A DNA stretch of 64,000 nucleotides. It comes from Homalodisca vitripennis (lineage: Eukaryota; Arthropoda; Insecta; Hemiptera; Cicadellidae). Below, one piece after another: positions 9,510 through 22,800 of this stretch. The notes beneath the pieces were generated by a model that did no database searches, was not told where the DNA came from, and saw only the letters and a list, made by a program, of their open reading frames with translations. Position 1 is the first letter of the stretch; each line of letters opens with the position of its first letter. A program made the translations under genes and the position numbers. The DNA lies in NCBI RefSeq assembly GCF_021130785.1, contig NC_060213.1:94170501-94234500 (forward strand). Reading direction: 5' to 3'.

Positions 9510-12500
9510 ACTCTATAATATAATGTTATATACCAGTAATAACTCTCGATTTCGCACGCAAAACTATTTTTTTTATACTGGGACACCAAGAACAAATTTT
9601 CTATCATCCCAACTAATCCTGAGGTAAGTGACATAAACATAAAAATATTTTAATCTTTTGATTTATTTGAATATAAATATTGTTCATAAATGGGGCCCTT
9701 AATTCGAAGAGTGAAAATGTACTCTATTCAAATTTTATGACATTGTATTGAATAGTTCCATGGTTTTAGTAACAATTAAATTATTTAAAGACCAGTGTAG
9801 GTAAATCCTCTTTAAGTCGTCCCTAGGTTTCTGCAAGTCTTAAATTAACTTTAGTATAACTACTGTAAGCATAAGCATAAAGATTACGAACGCTATGAAG
9901 TAATTAAGAAAACAAATATTTAGAGTTTAAGGAAAATAACAGTTCGCTACACAAATTATTTTAGGTAAATGTAGTTTAGTAGGAGTCTCTAGAAGCACAG
10001 AACAACATTCAACATTACTAAAATGAGTCTACTTTCAATATAATTTGTGATCAATTTCGTGTTACTTATAAGTAAACATTAAGCGGATGAAATATCAGGA
10101 AAATACAGTTATTATTATTTGTTTCTAAGCATAGTTCAGAAATCACCATTCCAAACAACGCTTAGTTAGGCTGCTATTAACAATGTTAGTTTTCTTTAAA
10201 GTAAGTACGCACGTATATTATCAGTAATGTAAACTAATTTATTCAATATCTCTTTTGTCTTAGCGTTTAGTCATTTATAACTATTTACTGATTTTATTTT
10301 GGAACACTAACCATGTGATGACAATATCATCAGCCAAGTTTAGCCTCCCACTCTAGCTTTGATGATATTCGAAGAGATATAAAAGATCTTATTCTTTAAC
10401 TCAGTACGCTGTAACACAGTGACAGCTGAAATTCTTCTATCTGTGTCCTAAGAGACAACACAATGTAGAAACAGCTTAACTAAGCAGTGTGTCTACTCCT
10501 TTGCTCAAACTTAATTCCCCAATCAATCCGAGGAGCATAGTTCAGGGACCCCTACGGCCTAAAAGCGATAATAACTGACAGACTGCATCGTTTTTGAAAA
10601 GAACATTCCGTTTTAAATCCGAGGTGTAACGTAACTTAGATTTGGAACATAAATCTTCTTCTAGTGAACAACAGGATTACTCGAAGCGCGAGACTAGGAT
10701 CTCGGACTTAATAACCGCGTGTATCCACGAATATAGGTCGTACTACCTGGAAAAGGAAATATTCTTCTCCTGTTCATGCTGAAGTGGTCCTCTTACTTAA
10801 TGGAAGAAGTTTTATACCCATACCCTGTGTTGAGTAGCTCCACACAGTTTAAACGGATCGATTCATTAACCTATTCCGCAACAAAATGGTACTTATTAAC
10901 TTTAAGGAAAAGGCATGACTTACTAATACTTGGTTTAACATGTTTTAATTTAATTATGAAAAAAATCTTCTATGTTCTGATTTATTCTTTAGAAATAAAT
11001 TATAGAGTTATATTTCAGTATAATAGGTGCAAAATTGAATTACAGGCTTTTAAAATTTTGTAAATGATATCAATAACATTGGGTGATATCAATAACTAGT
11101 TTCTTTTTTATCTTTTTATAATTGGACTGAATATAAATGGAAACCGTTTTACTTAGTGTAAACTTTTGGCTATTGAACTCAAAAGTTTACATTGTCATTT
11201 TATCGTTAAAAGGTCTAATTGACTTCATCATGCTTTCCATGTATTATTACTAGTCAAACTACGTTTTATTATATTGCTTGGAATTTGAGGAATTTAACTA
11301 ATTGGATGATACGTTAAGAAAAAGTAAGTCGTTCTAAAGAAATCCCATATATGTCATAGTTTTCTTTTTCTTATGACGTAATTATTTTTATGTCACAGTA
11401 TGGTATTTTTGTGTATTGGTATTAAGACAGAGCGAAATATACCGTTCCAGAGTACAAAAAGTGTCGAGTAAAATCCACCTAAATGGGCCGTGAACATTAT
11501 TAGCACCTAAATAGCATACATTTATTAGTTTATAAAATAGTCTTGTAATTTATTTTTATAGTGCTATGGATGTCTTAGGCTAAAATATAACAAAAAAGGC
11601 ATTTGTGAACGTAGAAACATTTGTTACGTGCGACATGGAAGTAACGTGATTCAAATGAATGTAAAACAGTCCTATATTAACTACCAACAGTCAAAATGCA
11701 TCGGACAGGTTCGACTACTAGTATTTTGTATAATTATAAAGTCTAATCTATATGCCATTGCTGCTGATGAACTCTCACTTTAGTTTAATTAGCTCACCTT
11801 AAATTCATTAGAAGGTATTATAAATTTTAACAATTTTGATGCTATATATCGATTCTTGAGTTAAAATATGTTTTCGTCTGATAGGTGTAATAAGGTATTT
11901 AAAAATTAAAAATAACTTAAAAACGTTTTTCATAGTTTAAAAGTTAACTTGGACTGTGTTACAACTATATTCTACAACATGTTGTTCACACTGCGTCGAA
12001 ATTTTGTTTAAACAATTATTAAACTATTTAATTATTTCGTTCAGTTACCATGATTTAAAATAGAATAAGGTGTGTTTCGCCATGGTATGGTTCAGAATAA
12101 ATAGATACCAGCAAAAGTTTTATGTCTATAGGTTAGTGTTCTACTCCGCTAACTGTTAAACGTCCGTCATATTTAATTTTAATTTATAAAGGTTATTATA
12201 TCAGTAATAAATTCCTGAATTATTTCTATAATTTATAAGTTTGTCTCGTTGAAAATATACGGTTGAGAGAGGAATACAAATAAATAAATGGGATGTGCGC
12301 CTTTAAGTTTCAAGGAAGGAAAGAGAGTCTTTAAAGCAAATGCTCTTAAAAGGCTTATTATATTAATGGACCTCCTCTACGCAAAAGAAAACAACGTTCC
12401 ATTTAGCCTCTTAAAGTTATTGTTCTACTCAATAACAAGATATTTTAAATCAAACCTTTTTTAAACCTGTTTTTATAAAGTTGTGCTGTACCTATAGTAA

Positions 12501-15500
12501 TAATTTATTCATGTATTTCACTGATTACACCGAATTATAATTTTTTATTTCCTAAAAAATCGATTGTACTGTATGTGAGCTTTACATGGCGCTAAATAAG
12601 GCAGAGTTATAGCGCTGACTGAACATTAGCGAGGCCTATAGCCTATACCTCAAGAGGATAGAGTAAAATGTTTGCCTGCCTGTGTACACGATCTCTTTTT
12701 TTGTTCGATAGGCAGCATGTTCGAGTTTGATTATCGCGCATGTCTATAGGACTTAGCTGGGCGTTACTGGAAACGTTTACACCGATCTTTTATTACTAAA
12801 CATTGTTGGAAACGATAAAATTGCAAAATGAATAAATTGTTATCATATAATTATAAAAACAAAATATTGCAACATATGAAATTGGAACATAATATAATTA
12901 TGGACTTGAAATATTCATACCAGTTTGCCAGTTCAAATTTCCAATTATTGCAGTTATCATACTAAAGACAAAAACAAAATCAAGTACATCTCTGAAGAAG
13001 TTTTTATAATGTGACTTTATCGTATTATGGAGAACGGAAAAACTGGAAAACACAAGGGAGCATGGGAAAACTCTTGTTTACCAAAGCTACAATTATCGCT
13101 GCTTCTTTTCCCTGACCCAGCAAATCAAATTGCTCTCGTTAAAGAAAATTGGCTTGTCGCAGTTGCTTTGCGCTGGTTTTCTTCAAAGCAGTTCAACAAT
13201 CCGTTTTGAAGGTCCTTAATTATAAAAGTTATTGATATTATGATTTTTTTAGTCTGTCTTATTTTAAAATAAATATAAATTAAGTTCTTGATTATTTCAC
13301 TCAATTGAAAACATGGTTATAGTTAAAATGCTACGTTATTACCCCTAAAATAAAAACTAATGATCTTATATAGTCAATTATTTAGAATACGACTTTTTCA
13401 AACCCGTCCTCTCTTAATTATTTTTGCATTATCCTATTTAAAGAAATTTTTAATATCACTAAAAATGTACGAATAACTGTAATATTGACTTGGTATTTGA
13501 ATATCACACCACGTGATTAAATTACAAGCTTTGCTGGGGCTACATGCAATGTTAAAAGATGCCACATGAGTTCCTAGACTAAATGTCAAAATTTTCACAT
13601 AATGTACCCAGTTTATTCACATTTATATTTATTCCGTATTTTTGCGCTATTATTTTACCTACAAAATCAATATAAAAGATTTTCCTGCTGCTTAGCACGT
13701 ATCAAATCTCTATATAAAAATAAATTTTGATCATAATTTTATATCTAGAGTTATGCTCGTTTTATAAATATCATGTAAATGGAAGGATACGCCGACATGC
13801 ATGAGAAATGTAATGAAATGAGAATTTTAGTACGGTTATTGATGACAGTTCAAACTTAGATTTGTTGTTATTTTGTCTAGAATATGTAATATTAAAAAAT
13901 TTGAGAAATATTTTAACGATCAACTTGATATTTAATATCTTTTGCTTAGCTACATCAATGGGATTTTATAGCAGTTTCCTATTAGTCCGCTTTCATGTCT
14001 TCCTTTATGTATGTTCAAATGGATATCCCAAGAACGAATTAAACTATTGATTTTAGTTTTTCATCCAATGTCATATACGTTCGAAGCGTCATATTTAATG
14101 TCGGTTATAACTCTCTGTGAAATTTTGTCGAGCCAATTGCGCAGGTTACCCATCCCTATGATGTACATAGAAGTTTATTATCTGTATCATGTATATTTTA
14201 TCTTAAATTTATAAAAATAGAATTAATTCAATGAAGGAGGGGTTTTACTTAGTGCAATTTTAATCCACTTGCTAAATGTAGATGTTCCTCTCTGTATGCT
14301 AGTGCCTATAAACATTTTCATTTGTCTGCCATTCCAAAGGCTTGAGATTGAAACAAGGTATATACTTGAAATGTCAGATGCGACTTTACTAAGGCTTGTT
14401 GGGCTACATCCTAATCGTATAGCGTAGCCTCAACTTGTAATTTCCCAAAATCCTATAAAAAATCATAAATTTGCTTATAAACCAAAGAATATTGCGGGAG
14501 TACCTAGTAGGTTAAAATTGCAGCTCAGAACGAGTTAAACGAAAGAAGTAAATAATGACTTTAAATTGAGAGCTACAATATTGTGCATTTATTCTGATAC
14601 ATACAGTATCGTAATGTTTTAAAATATAGTCATGATTATCGAGCTTTCGACGAAAAGACTAAACAATAACCTGTATTATTTATAGTATATACTAATATTC
14701 CTTCATAATGTAAAAGTATGTCCCCACGAGATTCTACAATTATTGTATAAGTGAGACAAAAACTAATGTGTAGATTTTACACATATCTAATACGTAAAAA
14801 GTTTGTTCGGCAATATTTCCCCCTTCGGCATATATTTAATGAAAGGTTTAAAACTTGTATTTCCGGTTTTAAATATGTGGCAATTTTTTTTATTTTAAAT
14901 ATTTTAGATAAATGGGCAGTCAATGTCGAAGTCATATTAAGGTAAAGAAAAACGTACTTCTCTAAAAAAAGCCAGTGGATCCTTGTTGGCTGATTTAATG
15001 GTGATTTCATACATCACAGTTTATTGCTACGAAGTACAGTAGCTGGTGTTAGATTTAATTGTTTGCTACACTTTTACCATGAACTTTTCATCACCATTTA
15101 TATGGTTTTTAGCTTATTCGCGATTAAAATGAAATAAGATATCATTCAATAACATATTCACTATCTATTACAAACTATAAGACTTAGATAGATGTTCTAT
15201 TGTATTCAAAATTTCGGTGATTTTTATGTTCTGCCTAGTGGACTTCAACTATCAAATACAAGTAAAAATGTCCGAAATATATCATGGCACTGCAAAGAAT
15301 ACAGAAGAAGGAAAATGTTTTGGGTCCACTAGTAAGTAGAATTGCGTACAATTTGGTAGTACGGAAGTGATAGATTAGATGAATTTTGAAAACATTTTAA
15401 TACATATATCCCAACAACAACTACATTATAGACGGTTGAAATTGACTTCTTTTACTATTTACGAAACATATTTGCAACAAAACAGAAACAATAAGTAGTT

Positions 15501-15795
15501 TAAGAATTTCTAATAACCACCCCGATAAAATAACATGGAAATAAATCGTGTCAAGGAAAGGCAATTTTTTTACAAATCACGAAACAGTATAAAAGCACAA
15601 TAATATGATAGTATATAATTTATCACAAACATATTTACTATTATATAATAATAGTTTCTTATATGTCGCCGTTTATACTTTGTCAGTAATAGAAAATAGT
15701 AATGCTGTAAACTTTAACTAGGTTCTTGGACAGCTTAGTTTTATGGGAAAAGAACTGGTTACCGGATTAGCAAGAAATGGCTCAAATGTGCACTT
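9510..15795. other. AT-rich stretch without a supported gene
   Basis: Only chance-length frames are seen. 10690-10870 and 13027-13200 are slightly less AT-rich, but neither shows codon bias, a domain or a splice context I can defend. I found no tandem repeat or transposon ends by eye. Confidence 0.5.
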
Positions 15796-15808
15796 TATAT
15801 AGTAAACT

Positions 15809-15850
15809 CGCCTTCGGCTCGATGGGGGCTACGCCCCCAGGCCCCTAATT
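15809..15850 (+). mobile_element. GC-rich double hairpin, Helitron-like 3' end candidate
   Basis: Two hairpins stand out from AT-rich DNA. GCCTTCGGC (15810-15818) has a 3-bp stem. GGGGGCTACGCCCCC (15824-15838) has a 6-bp stem and TAC loop. A CTAA lies seven bases after the second. A GC hairpin followed by CTRR is the usual Helitron 3' end. No 5' TC end, helicase or Rep domain is seen, so this could also be an unrelated repeat fragment. Confidence 0.35.
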
Positions 15851-16253
15851 GGAGAGTTGGCTAAATGCGGGGATGCGGGGAGACAGGTTAAGTCCGAGCA
15901 TTAGATTACGGATCTGGAAGTTTAAAGTAGACCTATTTTATTGATTCAATCCGGATTCATCCAAACTTTGGAATTTGAGGGCGTTTTGTAGCTTAACCAT
16001 TAGAGGTACGAGAAAAAGTGACTGGACCTTTCTTGTCGGAAATTTAATTTTATCTTTCGATTCTGACCTCGGATTTTATATTCCGAGTTTCGGTTTAGCC
16101 AATAAACAGCATGGAAGAAAAGTTTGCACTGGTCAGCTATTGTGAATTGTTTAGTGTAATGATAATAAAAACACATTCTAAGTTAGAATTTTAAAATGTT
16201 AAGGGAGTATAATTTGCTCAGGAGTTCAACTATTCATTCCAGGAAATTCCCTG

Positions 16254-16267
16254 TGGGGGGGGGGGGA
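16254..16267 (+). repeat. G homopolymer
   Basis: A run of about a dozen G (after CCCTGT) is very unusual in this base composition. It could form a G-quadruplex with nearby GGGG words, or be a read-error site. Confidence 0.8.
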
Positions 16268-16848
16268 TTAATGTTACCGGGGTTAAGACATCGGGGGCTG
16301 CTGTTACTACACGTTACAAAATGTATAACACAATTGTTCAAAGATTAAAATCTTTTTCATTAGGAGAAATAATATCCAAAAAATTTTCAACTGATGCTTT
16401 TAAGCACAAGTAGACAAAATATTTCATTAAATTAATGAAAATTATCGTTTAATCTACATCAAATTTAACTCCTCATCAGTTCCATTCAGGTACATCCTTC
16501 CTAACATCCAAACCTGGCATCCCTCTCAGCCCAATAATAATATTTATTTGTCATCTTGACACCACTTGTAGGATAAACTAAATCTTTTATAAATATTCAA
16601 TAGACGTCGTTGAAAATTAAGAAAACTATTTTATTTTCAAATTAGAAATTTATTTATTTACAAACACATTTAACGATGAATTTTCTTATGTGATTACAAT
16701 TTAGGAACACATAGTATGTCAAGTAGTCAACGCAGTGTAATGCAAGACATTTTAAATGAAACAATCATTTTTATAAAACAGTGTTTTTATATAACATTTA
16801 TGAGTTGCAATGCTACTTTACTCTTTTGTATTTTATACGGGCTCCGGC

Positions 16849-16948
16849 AAGACATATGATACGTAGTTCCCGGATGTGACGTAGATACTGACGAAATCAC
16901 GGATTCTCTCAACAATATCCTCTGTCACTGTCAATGTGTTCAATACAA
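16849..16948 (+). repeat. Dispersed island D, copy 1
   Basis: This aligns with 21901-21990, 28611-28708 and 32042-32138 on the same strand and with 52672-52772 on the other. It holds the shared words AATCACGGATTCTCTCAA and TCTGTCACTGT and ends in GTGTTCAATAC. No open frame is conserved among the copies. Confidence 0.65.
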
Positions 16949-17773
16949 CACCCCTACAGTTGTTATACTAATTTAATGTTGTTTCCAGTTTTAATTTATA
17001 TATTCTAGGTCAAGCGCATTGAACTTCTGGTAACTTGCCGCTCTGCAAAAGGAAGTCCCATACGGATATTTTTCCTAGTCCTGCAATGTCACTTTTCAGT
17101 TAAAAAAGGGTTATTTAACAAATAATGTGATACGTAGAAAATCCTAATATACTTTTATATACTTACCTTCTTTTAGTTAGAATGTTTAGGCTTCCATACA
17201 CAAAAACAACTTAAACATGTCTTACAATTTATAGCTTTAGTCCCATAGTGACAGTCTGTACTATATTAGTACACTATACAGCTTTTATGAAATTGATAGA
17301 GAAATTTTTATAACATATCGATCGTCCGCAGTGATAATTTGTATGAAGATCGAAAAAAGAGGGGTTCAATAAGAAAGTTTTTTTTACTTTTTGTGCAGTA
17401 TGAAACTTTAACAAATGTTTTACCAATTGTCAGACACATAACTGATAATGATACTAACGATGTAGCAACTTGCTAATAGAATAAAAATTTACATGTTAAA
17501 TAGTTCATTATAAGTCTGCTAAAGTGTTAAAAATACTAATACAGAGAAAAATACAATTTAATTATAACAGATACACCTCAACAAAAACTAGTGTAGATGT
17601 CGATCGAAACTTTATGATGTATAAGTTCTGCATTTATTAAAAGAACACCAACATTTTGTGCTTATATCATTCAAATTGGCTATTGAATCCTGAAGTACGC
17701 AAAAACACGCACACAAACACACACGCCGGGATATATTCCAAACGGATTGAAATATGTATATTGTTTATATATG

Positions 17774-17778
<5 letters not shown>

Positions 17779-17823
<45 letters not shown>

Positions 17824-17875
17824 CATATGTGTATACACACATATATATGTGTTTGTGTGTGTGTGTGTGTGTGTA
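17779..17875 (+). repeat. Compound microsatellite (TA)n then (GT)n
   Basis: An AT run of about 40 bp is followed by mixed ATAC/ATGT words and then a GT run of about 26 bp. The 89-codon frame through it is an artefact of the repeat. Confidence 0.95.
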
Positions 17876-18239
17876 ATGTATATTTATACATTTATATATG
17901 CATTAAGCTGGTTAGGCTAGTTTAAAATGTTGCATAACAAATAGTGAGGGTTAGGATATAGTTTTCTTAGGCAAATTTCCATGAGTTGAAATATTTTCGT
18001 TTAATCTAATGCTTACATTTATACATATAACATATATATAACATACATATACATATACATTTATACATTAGAGTCCAGAGCTCTAGAATCCATTTGCACT
18101 TGTTAGTTTCAAAATGTAAATTTTATAAATCGCTGCCTTTCGAATTAGTATGCGAAGTCGGTTTACGCAATGTTTTATGTCTCATGAATCTTTGAATTGC
18201 ATAAACCATTTGGTTATAAAAAAACAAATAAAAAAACAA

Positions 18240-18377
18240 GCGATGGAGATGATACTGTATGCGTGAGGTGTATCGCGATCGCGTGTAAGCTGCTAACAAA
18301 ATATTATTACACTATCTGTGATCACAGCGGGCCCGTCTGGAACACGAAGCCCTGGAAATGCAAACACTTAGTTACCG
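18240..18377 (+). CDS. Orphan exon-like segment with a splice donor
   Basis: The plus-strand frame reads SDGDDTVCVRCIAIACKLL and ends in WKCKHLVT, followed at once by a good donor (ACCG then GTAAGA). Many codons end in G or C (GTG, GCG, ATC, CCC, GTC, AAC, ACG), unlike the surrounding DNA, which suggests past or present coding. It has seven Cys in about 46 residues, including a CxxC pair, so a small metal-binding or disulfide-rich piece is possible. The upstream acceptor is unclear: the A-rich sequence before 18240 is a poor polypyrimidine tract. No neighbouring exon was found. I do not recognise the protein. It could equally be a fragment of an old mobile element. Confidence 0.3.
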
Positions 18378-18749
18378 GTAAGATTGTAACTGTTACTTTT
18401 ACTAAATAGTTTGTATATGAGGTTGTTACTTTAATATGCATATTTTATATTAATATTAAATACACAAGTATGTGATTCAAACCTGATGTTATCAAACATA
18501 AGCAAAAAAAATTTAAACAAATTGGTATGGTTTTTTATTAAAATTAACATTAAATTCATATTAACGAGTTATTATTTTAATCTTTACAGTAGTAACACGC
18601 CAGACAAACTTTCGGCTTTTTAAATCCTGTTAGCTTTGCATTCAAAACAATTTCTTACAATTTATAAGTAAAGTAATAAGGAAAAGCGGAAATTATTATG
18701 ACATATATTTGTTTGATCTTAATGTTTCGAACAAAATTTATTACGTTTT

Positions 18750-20868
18750 GTACATCTATGAGGATTTCAGATTCCAGAGAATTATACTTCAGACGCCAAT
18801 GTACAGTTTTCCTTTTTGCAGCGATCTTAGTCAATTTTTTTATATACTTGTCCTATGATTTATTTTGTATAGTATCAAGATCAAGAATATACAAATACAT
18901 ACACAAATCTGTAAAACAAAAAATAGGTTTTATAAAAGTCTGTAATAATAAAACTGAGGTAGTAGTCATTCTTTCATATGTGCATTACAGTACTGAGCAA
19001 GCACTGCAATCTTTATATATGCTAAAATGTGCATTTAATTTTAAACCATATAAAATAAAACGAATCGTAAAATATGCTGCATAGCACTAAATTCGAATTT
19101 GGCTGTACCATTTTAGTTAATTCTGTTTTTTAAATAGTGTTTTCAACCCTCATACTCTTAAACATAATAGTTCAATTAATGTAAAATATTAATATTACGA
19201 AAATCCTAAAATATATACGTTAGTTAGTGTTTTCAAGAAATTTTATTAAAAACATTCAATATACTTACAATATTTTCAATAAAACATTAAACGTAGCAAT
19301 ACAAAAATAAACATTTAACAAGGTACTTGCTCCGCCGAAAAAGGTATTTGGTCCGTCTGATTATATAACACTATATTTATTTCAACGCATATGTGACAGA
19401 TACTGGCACATACAAAATAATTTAATCGTAAAAAGTAAGGGATTTACTGTGAAGTGTTAGCGCACTCACCTGGCAAGTGGGAGATCCGGGTTGGTGTCCA
19501 GGTGGAGCAAGTACTGTTTGTGATTTTTTGGAAAAAAAAGTACCAGTTTTTGGGAAAATTAAATTAGGCTATTGTCATTTATAAAAATTTAATCAGTTCT
19601 CAAGGAGTAGAATTCATTTATTAAACAATATTTAAAGTTTCTTAACACATTTTTCAAAATTATTTTTTCATAGTAGCGTGTGTAAGGTCACTATGGTGTA
19701 TCGCGTGACTGGTTTACTTGCCGCTTGGCCAGAACTCCACTATGATAACTGATATTGTATTCTCTACACTGTATAACTCACAGGTAAACTTTATCAAATA
19801 TTCAGTGTTATTCCAATCTTATAAATAATGAGTATCTATTCTTTTATTCTATATTTTATTTAAAATTACTATATATAACATAAAATTTTTTATTTACACA
19901 TGGTTATTAATACATTTACAATATGTCAAAATTATAGAAAATAGCTTTTTACAAATCCTGTATAAATACATTCACACTCTAAACACTCCTTACACAGTTT
20001 TAATATATACTCATAATATCCTCAAGATTTGGAAGATAATAATTTAACTCATAATGTTTAATATTATGTTAGGAAGATAAATCGTTGTGGTTATACACTA
20101 CCAGTTTCCAAAAAATCACTTAGTTTACAACATTTAATTAATAAATATCACAAAACTGGATATTTTTTATTGTCTATTAGCACAGTGCATTCATATTCTG
20201 CAAAGTTAAACCTATAAATTAATCTTATTAACCATAAGATTAATATTAACCATGTGTACGCGCCCTTAATACTGCAAAGATAGAAATACACCACATCCAA
20301 TATGTTACTATGTCACATCTTATAATGTCACATAATTAGGCAAAATGTGACTAGGAGGTTAAAATTGTAGTTTTAGGATTTAATCGTTTCCATTTTGATT
20401 ACCTATATGCCAATTTAAAAATGTAGGCTAACGCTGAGTCAAACGTAGAGAGGCACCATCAAACTCCAAACTGCATGTATTGAAATTAAGTTCCAGGTAG
20501 AATTTATAGTTTAAACGTATGTTCGTTTCATTAGATAACGAGTGGGTAGACAGACAGAAATAAAATTCCTCTAGCATTTCAAATGATACGCTTTTAGAAA
20601 TCCCAGTTAATAAATATCCACTTCTTCTATACTCAGCCATACCACTAGTAAATGGATGTAATACCTAACTCAACAAAGCTGCTAACCAGCTGAGTATGAT
20701 GCACACGTATTATAACCATGGCAGTTTGTTTATTGTCCTGATGCAAGCAGTCTCAGAGTACGGTATTGTTTACGCTGACAGTATAATTGCGCTGTCTGTG
20801 ACGTCACGGGTCGCTGCACAGAGTAATTGCGTATAAATCAGCTGCAAAGATAAAGTCCTTTCACTTTT
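18750..20868 (+). repeat. Source copy of a direct duplication (second copy at 37625-39668)
   Basis: Starting at the shared word CATCTATGAGG or ATCTATGAGG, this segment can be followed almost base by base in 37625-39668 until TCCTTTCACTTTT. It holds a diverged SINE (19350-19590), two modest frames (a plus-strand frame at 18698-19084 and a minus-strand frame at 20428-20640) and a candidate promoter at its right end. Both frames are broken in the second copy. I see no domain in either and do not call them genes. Confidence 0.9.
19350..19590 (+). mobile_element. tRNA-derived SINE, diverged copy
   Basis: This is the same family as at 8.4-9.0 kb: GGTATTTGGTCCG, CAACGCATATGTGACAGATA, AAAAAGTAA, the tRNA-like head, then AGTACTG and GGCTATTGTCATTTATA. 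Here the anticodon loop reads CTGGCAA, with T at position 33, closer to an alanine tRNA (GGC). The B box is damaged (GGTTGGTGTCC), so the copy is probably not transcribed. Confidence 0.75.
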
Positions 20869-20931
20869 ATCTCTCGTTTGATTCTCATCAGTATTTATCT
20901 GCTTTCATTGTAGGAATGTAAGAGGTAATTT
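20795..20931 (+). promoter_or_regulatory. Candidate core promoter: CRE, TATA box, initiator and short first exon
   Basis: A perfect CRE palindrome (TGACGTCA) lies at about 20799, a TATA box (GTATAAAT) at 20831-20838, and an initiator-like TTTCACTT at 20859-20866. The first T of the TATA box is about 31 bases before the predicted start base near 20863, the standard arthropod spacing. A possible splice donor (AAGAG then GTAATT) near 20932 would end a noncoding first exon of about 70 bases. Expression driven by cAMP-responsive factors would be expected. No coding exon is recognised downstream within the window. Confidence 0.5.
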
Positions 20932-21900
20932 CTATAACTGATAATTAGTTTATATTATCTGGATTATCAACATGGTATTATAGAAAAAAGGATAAAATTA
21001 TAAACCCCATAAGTTATAGTAATTGTACGTATAACATATGTAAACAAAACATATACTTTGGATTTTTGTGGGAAATATAATAATATTGTAATAAATAATA
21101 TTATTGTACTTTGGATAATTTCAGTAAAAAACCTTCAGTTACAACAAAAGCAGTATATAAATTTTTGGAACATCCTAAATGGGTACTTTATAAAATAGCT
21201 TTAGTAGAAGGAACTAAATTTACAATAAAGTTATTCCTTTGTAAAAATCTCCTAGTAATTCGCAAGTTTAAATCAATAGGATTGACAGAAATTTATTTAA
21301 TGATACAGAAATAGATATAAATTTAGATTTATCATCAAGCAACAACAAGCCGTGCATATTGGGGAGAGCCACACGTGTCCCAAGAATTCCATGATAACTG
21401 GTACATTGCCTATTTTTCTTATTTACCTCTATTCATGTATCTGTGTACTTTAAAATTATATTTATAAAGTCATATATTTATGTTTTTTGGATAAAACGAA
21501 CTAGGTAAACTGTTTTCTACAAATAAAAGAACCTCGTATTACAATAAGGTTTCCAATGTCTAAAACAAACTCCACAAAATGTATTTCAAATTGAATTAAA
21601 TATAATCCTTGCTGCAATTTAATTGTATACTACTCTAATTATAAACGAATAGTTTTGATAACACTAACAATTATAATAGTTACACACTATTATGAAAAAC
21701 AAATCTAACTGCGTTATATTGTAAAAATTCCTTTAAACGTGATGACAAATAATAAAATTTATATAATTGTGTACTAAATAGTTAGAATTTTGTAAATTAA
21801 TGAAATGATTTGTGAAAACCAAACTGTTTGATCCAAAATGTTGGTAGGAACAAATTGTATTATGCACAAAGATTTTTGCTTTCTCTTTATGCGAGTATCA

Positions 21901-21990
21901 CGGATACTGATGCCATGTATTTCCAGGCATTGAAGATGTCATGATCTTTCGTAAACTATGTACTCTGTCACTGTTACTCTGTTAAACTAG
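21901..21990 (+). repeat. Dispersed island D, copy 2
   Basis: This is the most diverged D copy. It shares TGATGCCATGTA, CCAGGCA, GTCATGATCTTTC and CTCTGTCACTGTTACTCTGT with the others. Confidence 0.6.
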
Positions 21991-22239
21991 TTTTCCGTGA
22001 ATTTCCCACACCGTATAATTCTTTTTCTATGGTCTTATATTTCATGTTCTTAGCTATGCAAATTTTTCTAGGTCAGAGCAACGGTTTTGATCAAAGAAAA
22101 TTATTTCCACATTTTCAAAAGTATGTCTTCTTCTATTACAGCTCTAACGTTAGTTTAATATTAGTTATTTTTTTTCTTTTAAACCGCTACTCAAAAACTT
22201 CATTCTAAAATATAGATGATATTTGTATGTTTCAGATCC

Positions 22240-22800
22240 TTGCTTTAACTAACTTGCTCGGAACTGAAAGAGGATGTTCCAAGCCAAACTTGGTGGAAAG
22301 TTGAATGAAATATGATGTCCAATGATCTGCAATGCATCAACAACGCCTTTCCAGATTTCAACATGAACGTATTTAATGTATTGGAACATCTGAGGAATCA
22401 CGCAAGGATTCTATCAAACAGCAATATGATATTTTTTTAGGTAGACTGAAACAACAGAGCAATACAGGTTCAAATACTTGACACGATACTTGGGCGATGT
22501 AGTCACAGGCCTTGCTTTCAACTCCGACATGAACGACGAAGTTTTTCTATAAGTTCCTCCAGCCTACTGGGTCACTATCCATAAATCTGTAAAATTCGAA
22601 ACGCTGCCGTTCTACCATTCGACCTCCAGCCATTTTTTCCAACAGCCCACTCCGATTCACCACGTCCCGAATTCTGATGTTGGTGCTGCCACTCACTCAA
22701 AAATAAAGAGCCTTTTTGTGAGAGCTGTACTAACGCTATGCAATTCAGTTCAACGTACACTTCTAACTTCAGGAAAAAGTCAATGACCATTCTGTGAAAT
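22240..22800. other. Less AT-rich stretch without a recognisable gene
   Basis: Composition is more balanced than in the flanks, and the minus strand has a 71-codon frame (22575-22790) rich in Gln, Gly and Trp. No domain, splice site or terminal repeat can be defended. It may be a decayed transposon fragment. Confidence 0.3.

Noticed and set aside
17656..17925. 89-codon frame rich in Tyr, Ile, Cys and Val
   Set aside because: Translation of an (AT)n and (GT)n microsatellite.
18698..19084. 128-codon frame, the longest outside transposons
   Set aside because: Codons end in A or T like the background, no domain is recognised and the frame is not kept in the copy at 37.6 kb, although that copy is of low quality.
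20428..20640. 70-codon minus-strand frame near the promoter
   Set aside because: It runs opposite to the promoter, has no domain and is broken in the second copy. Chance frames of this length are common here.
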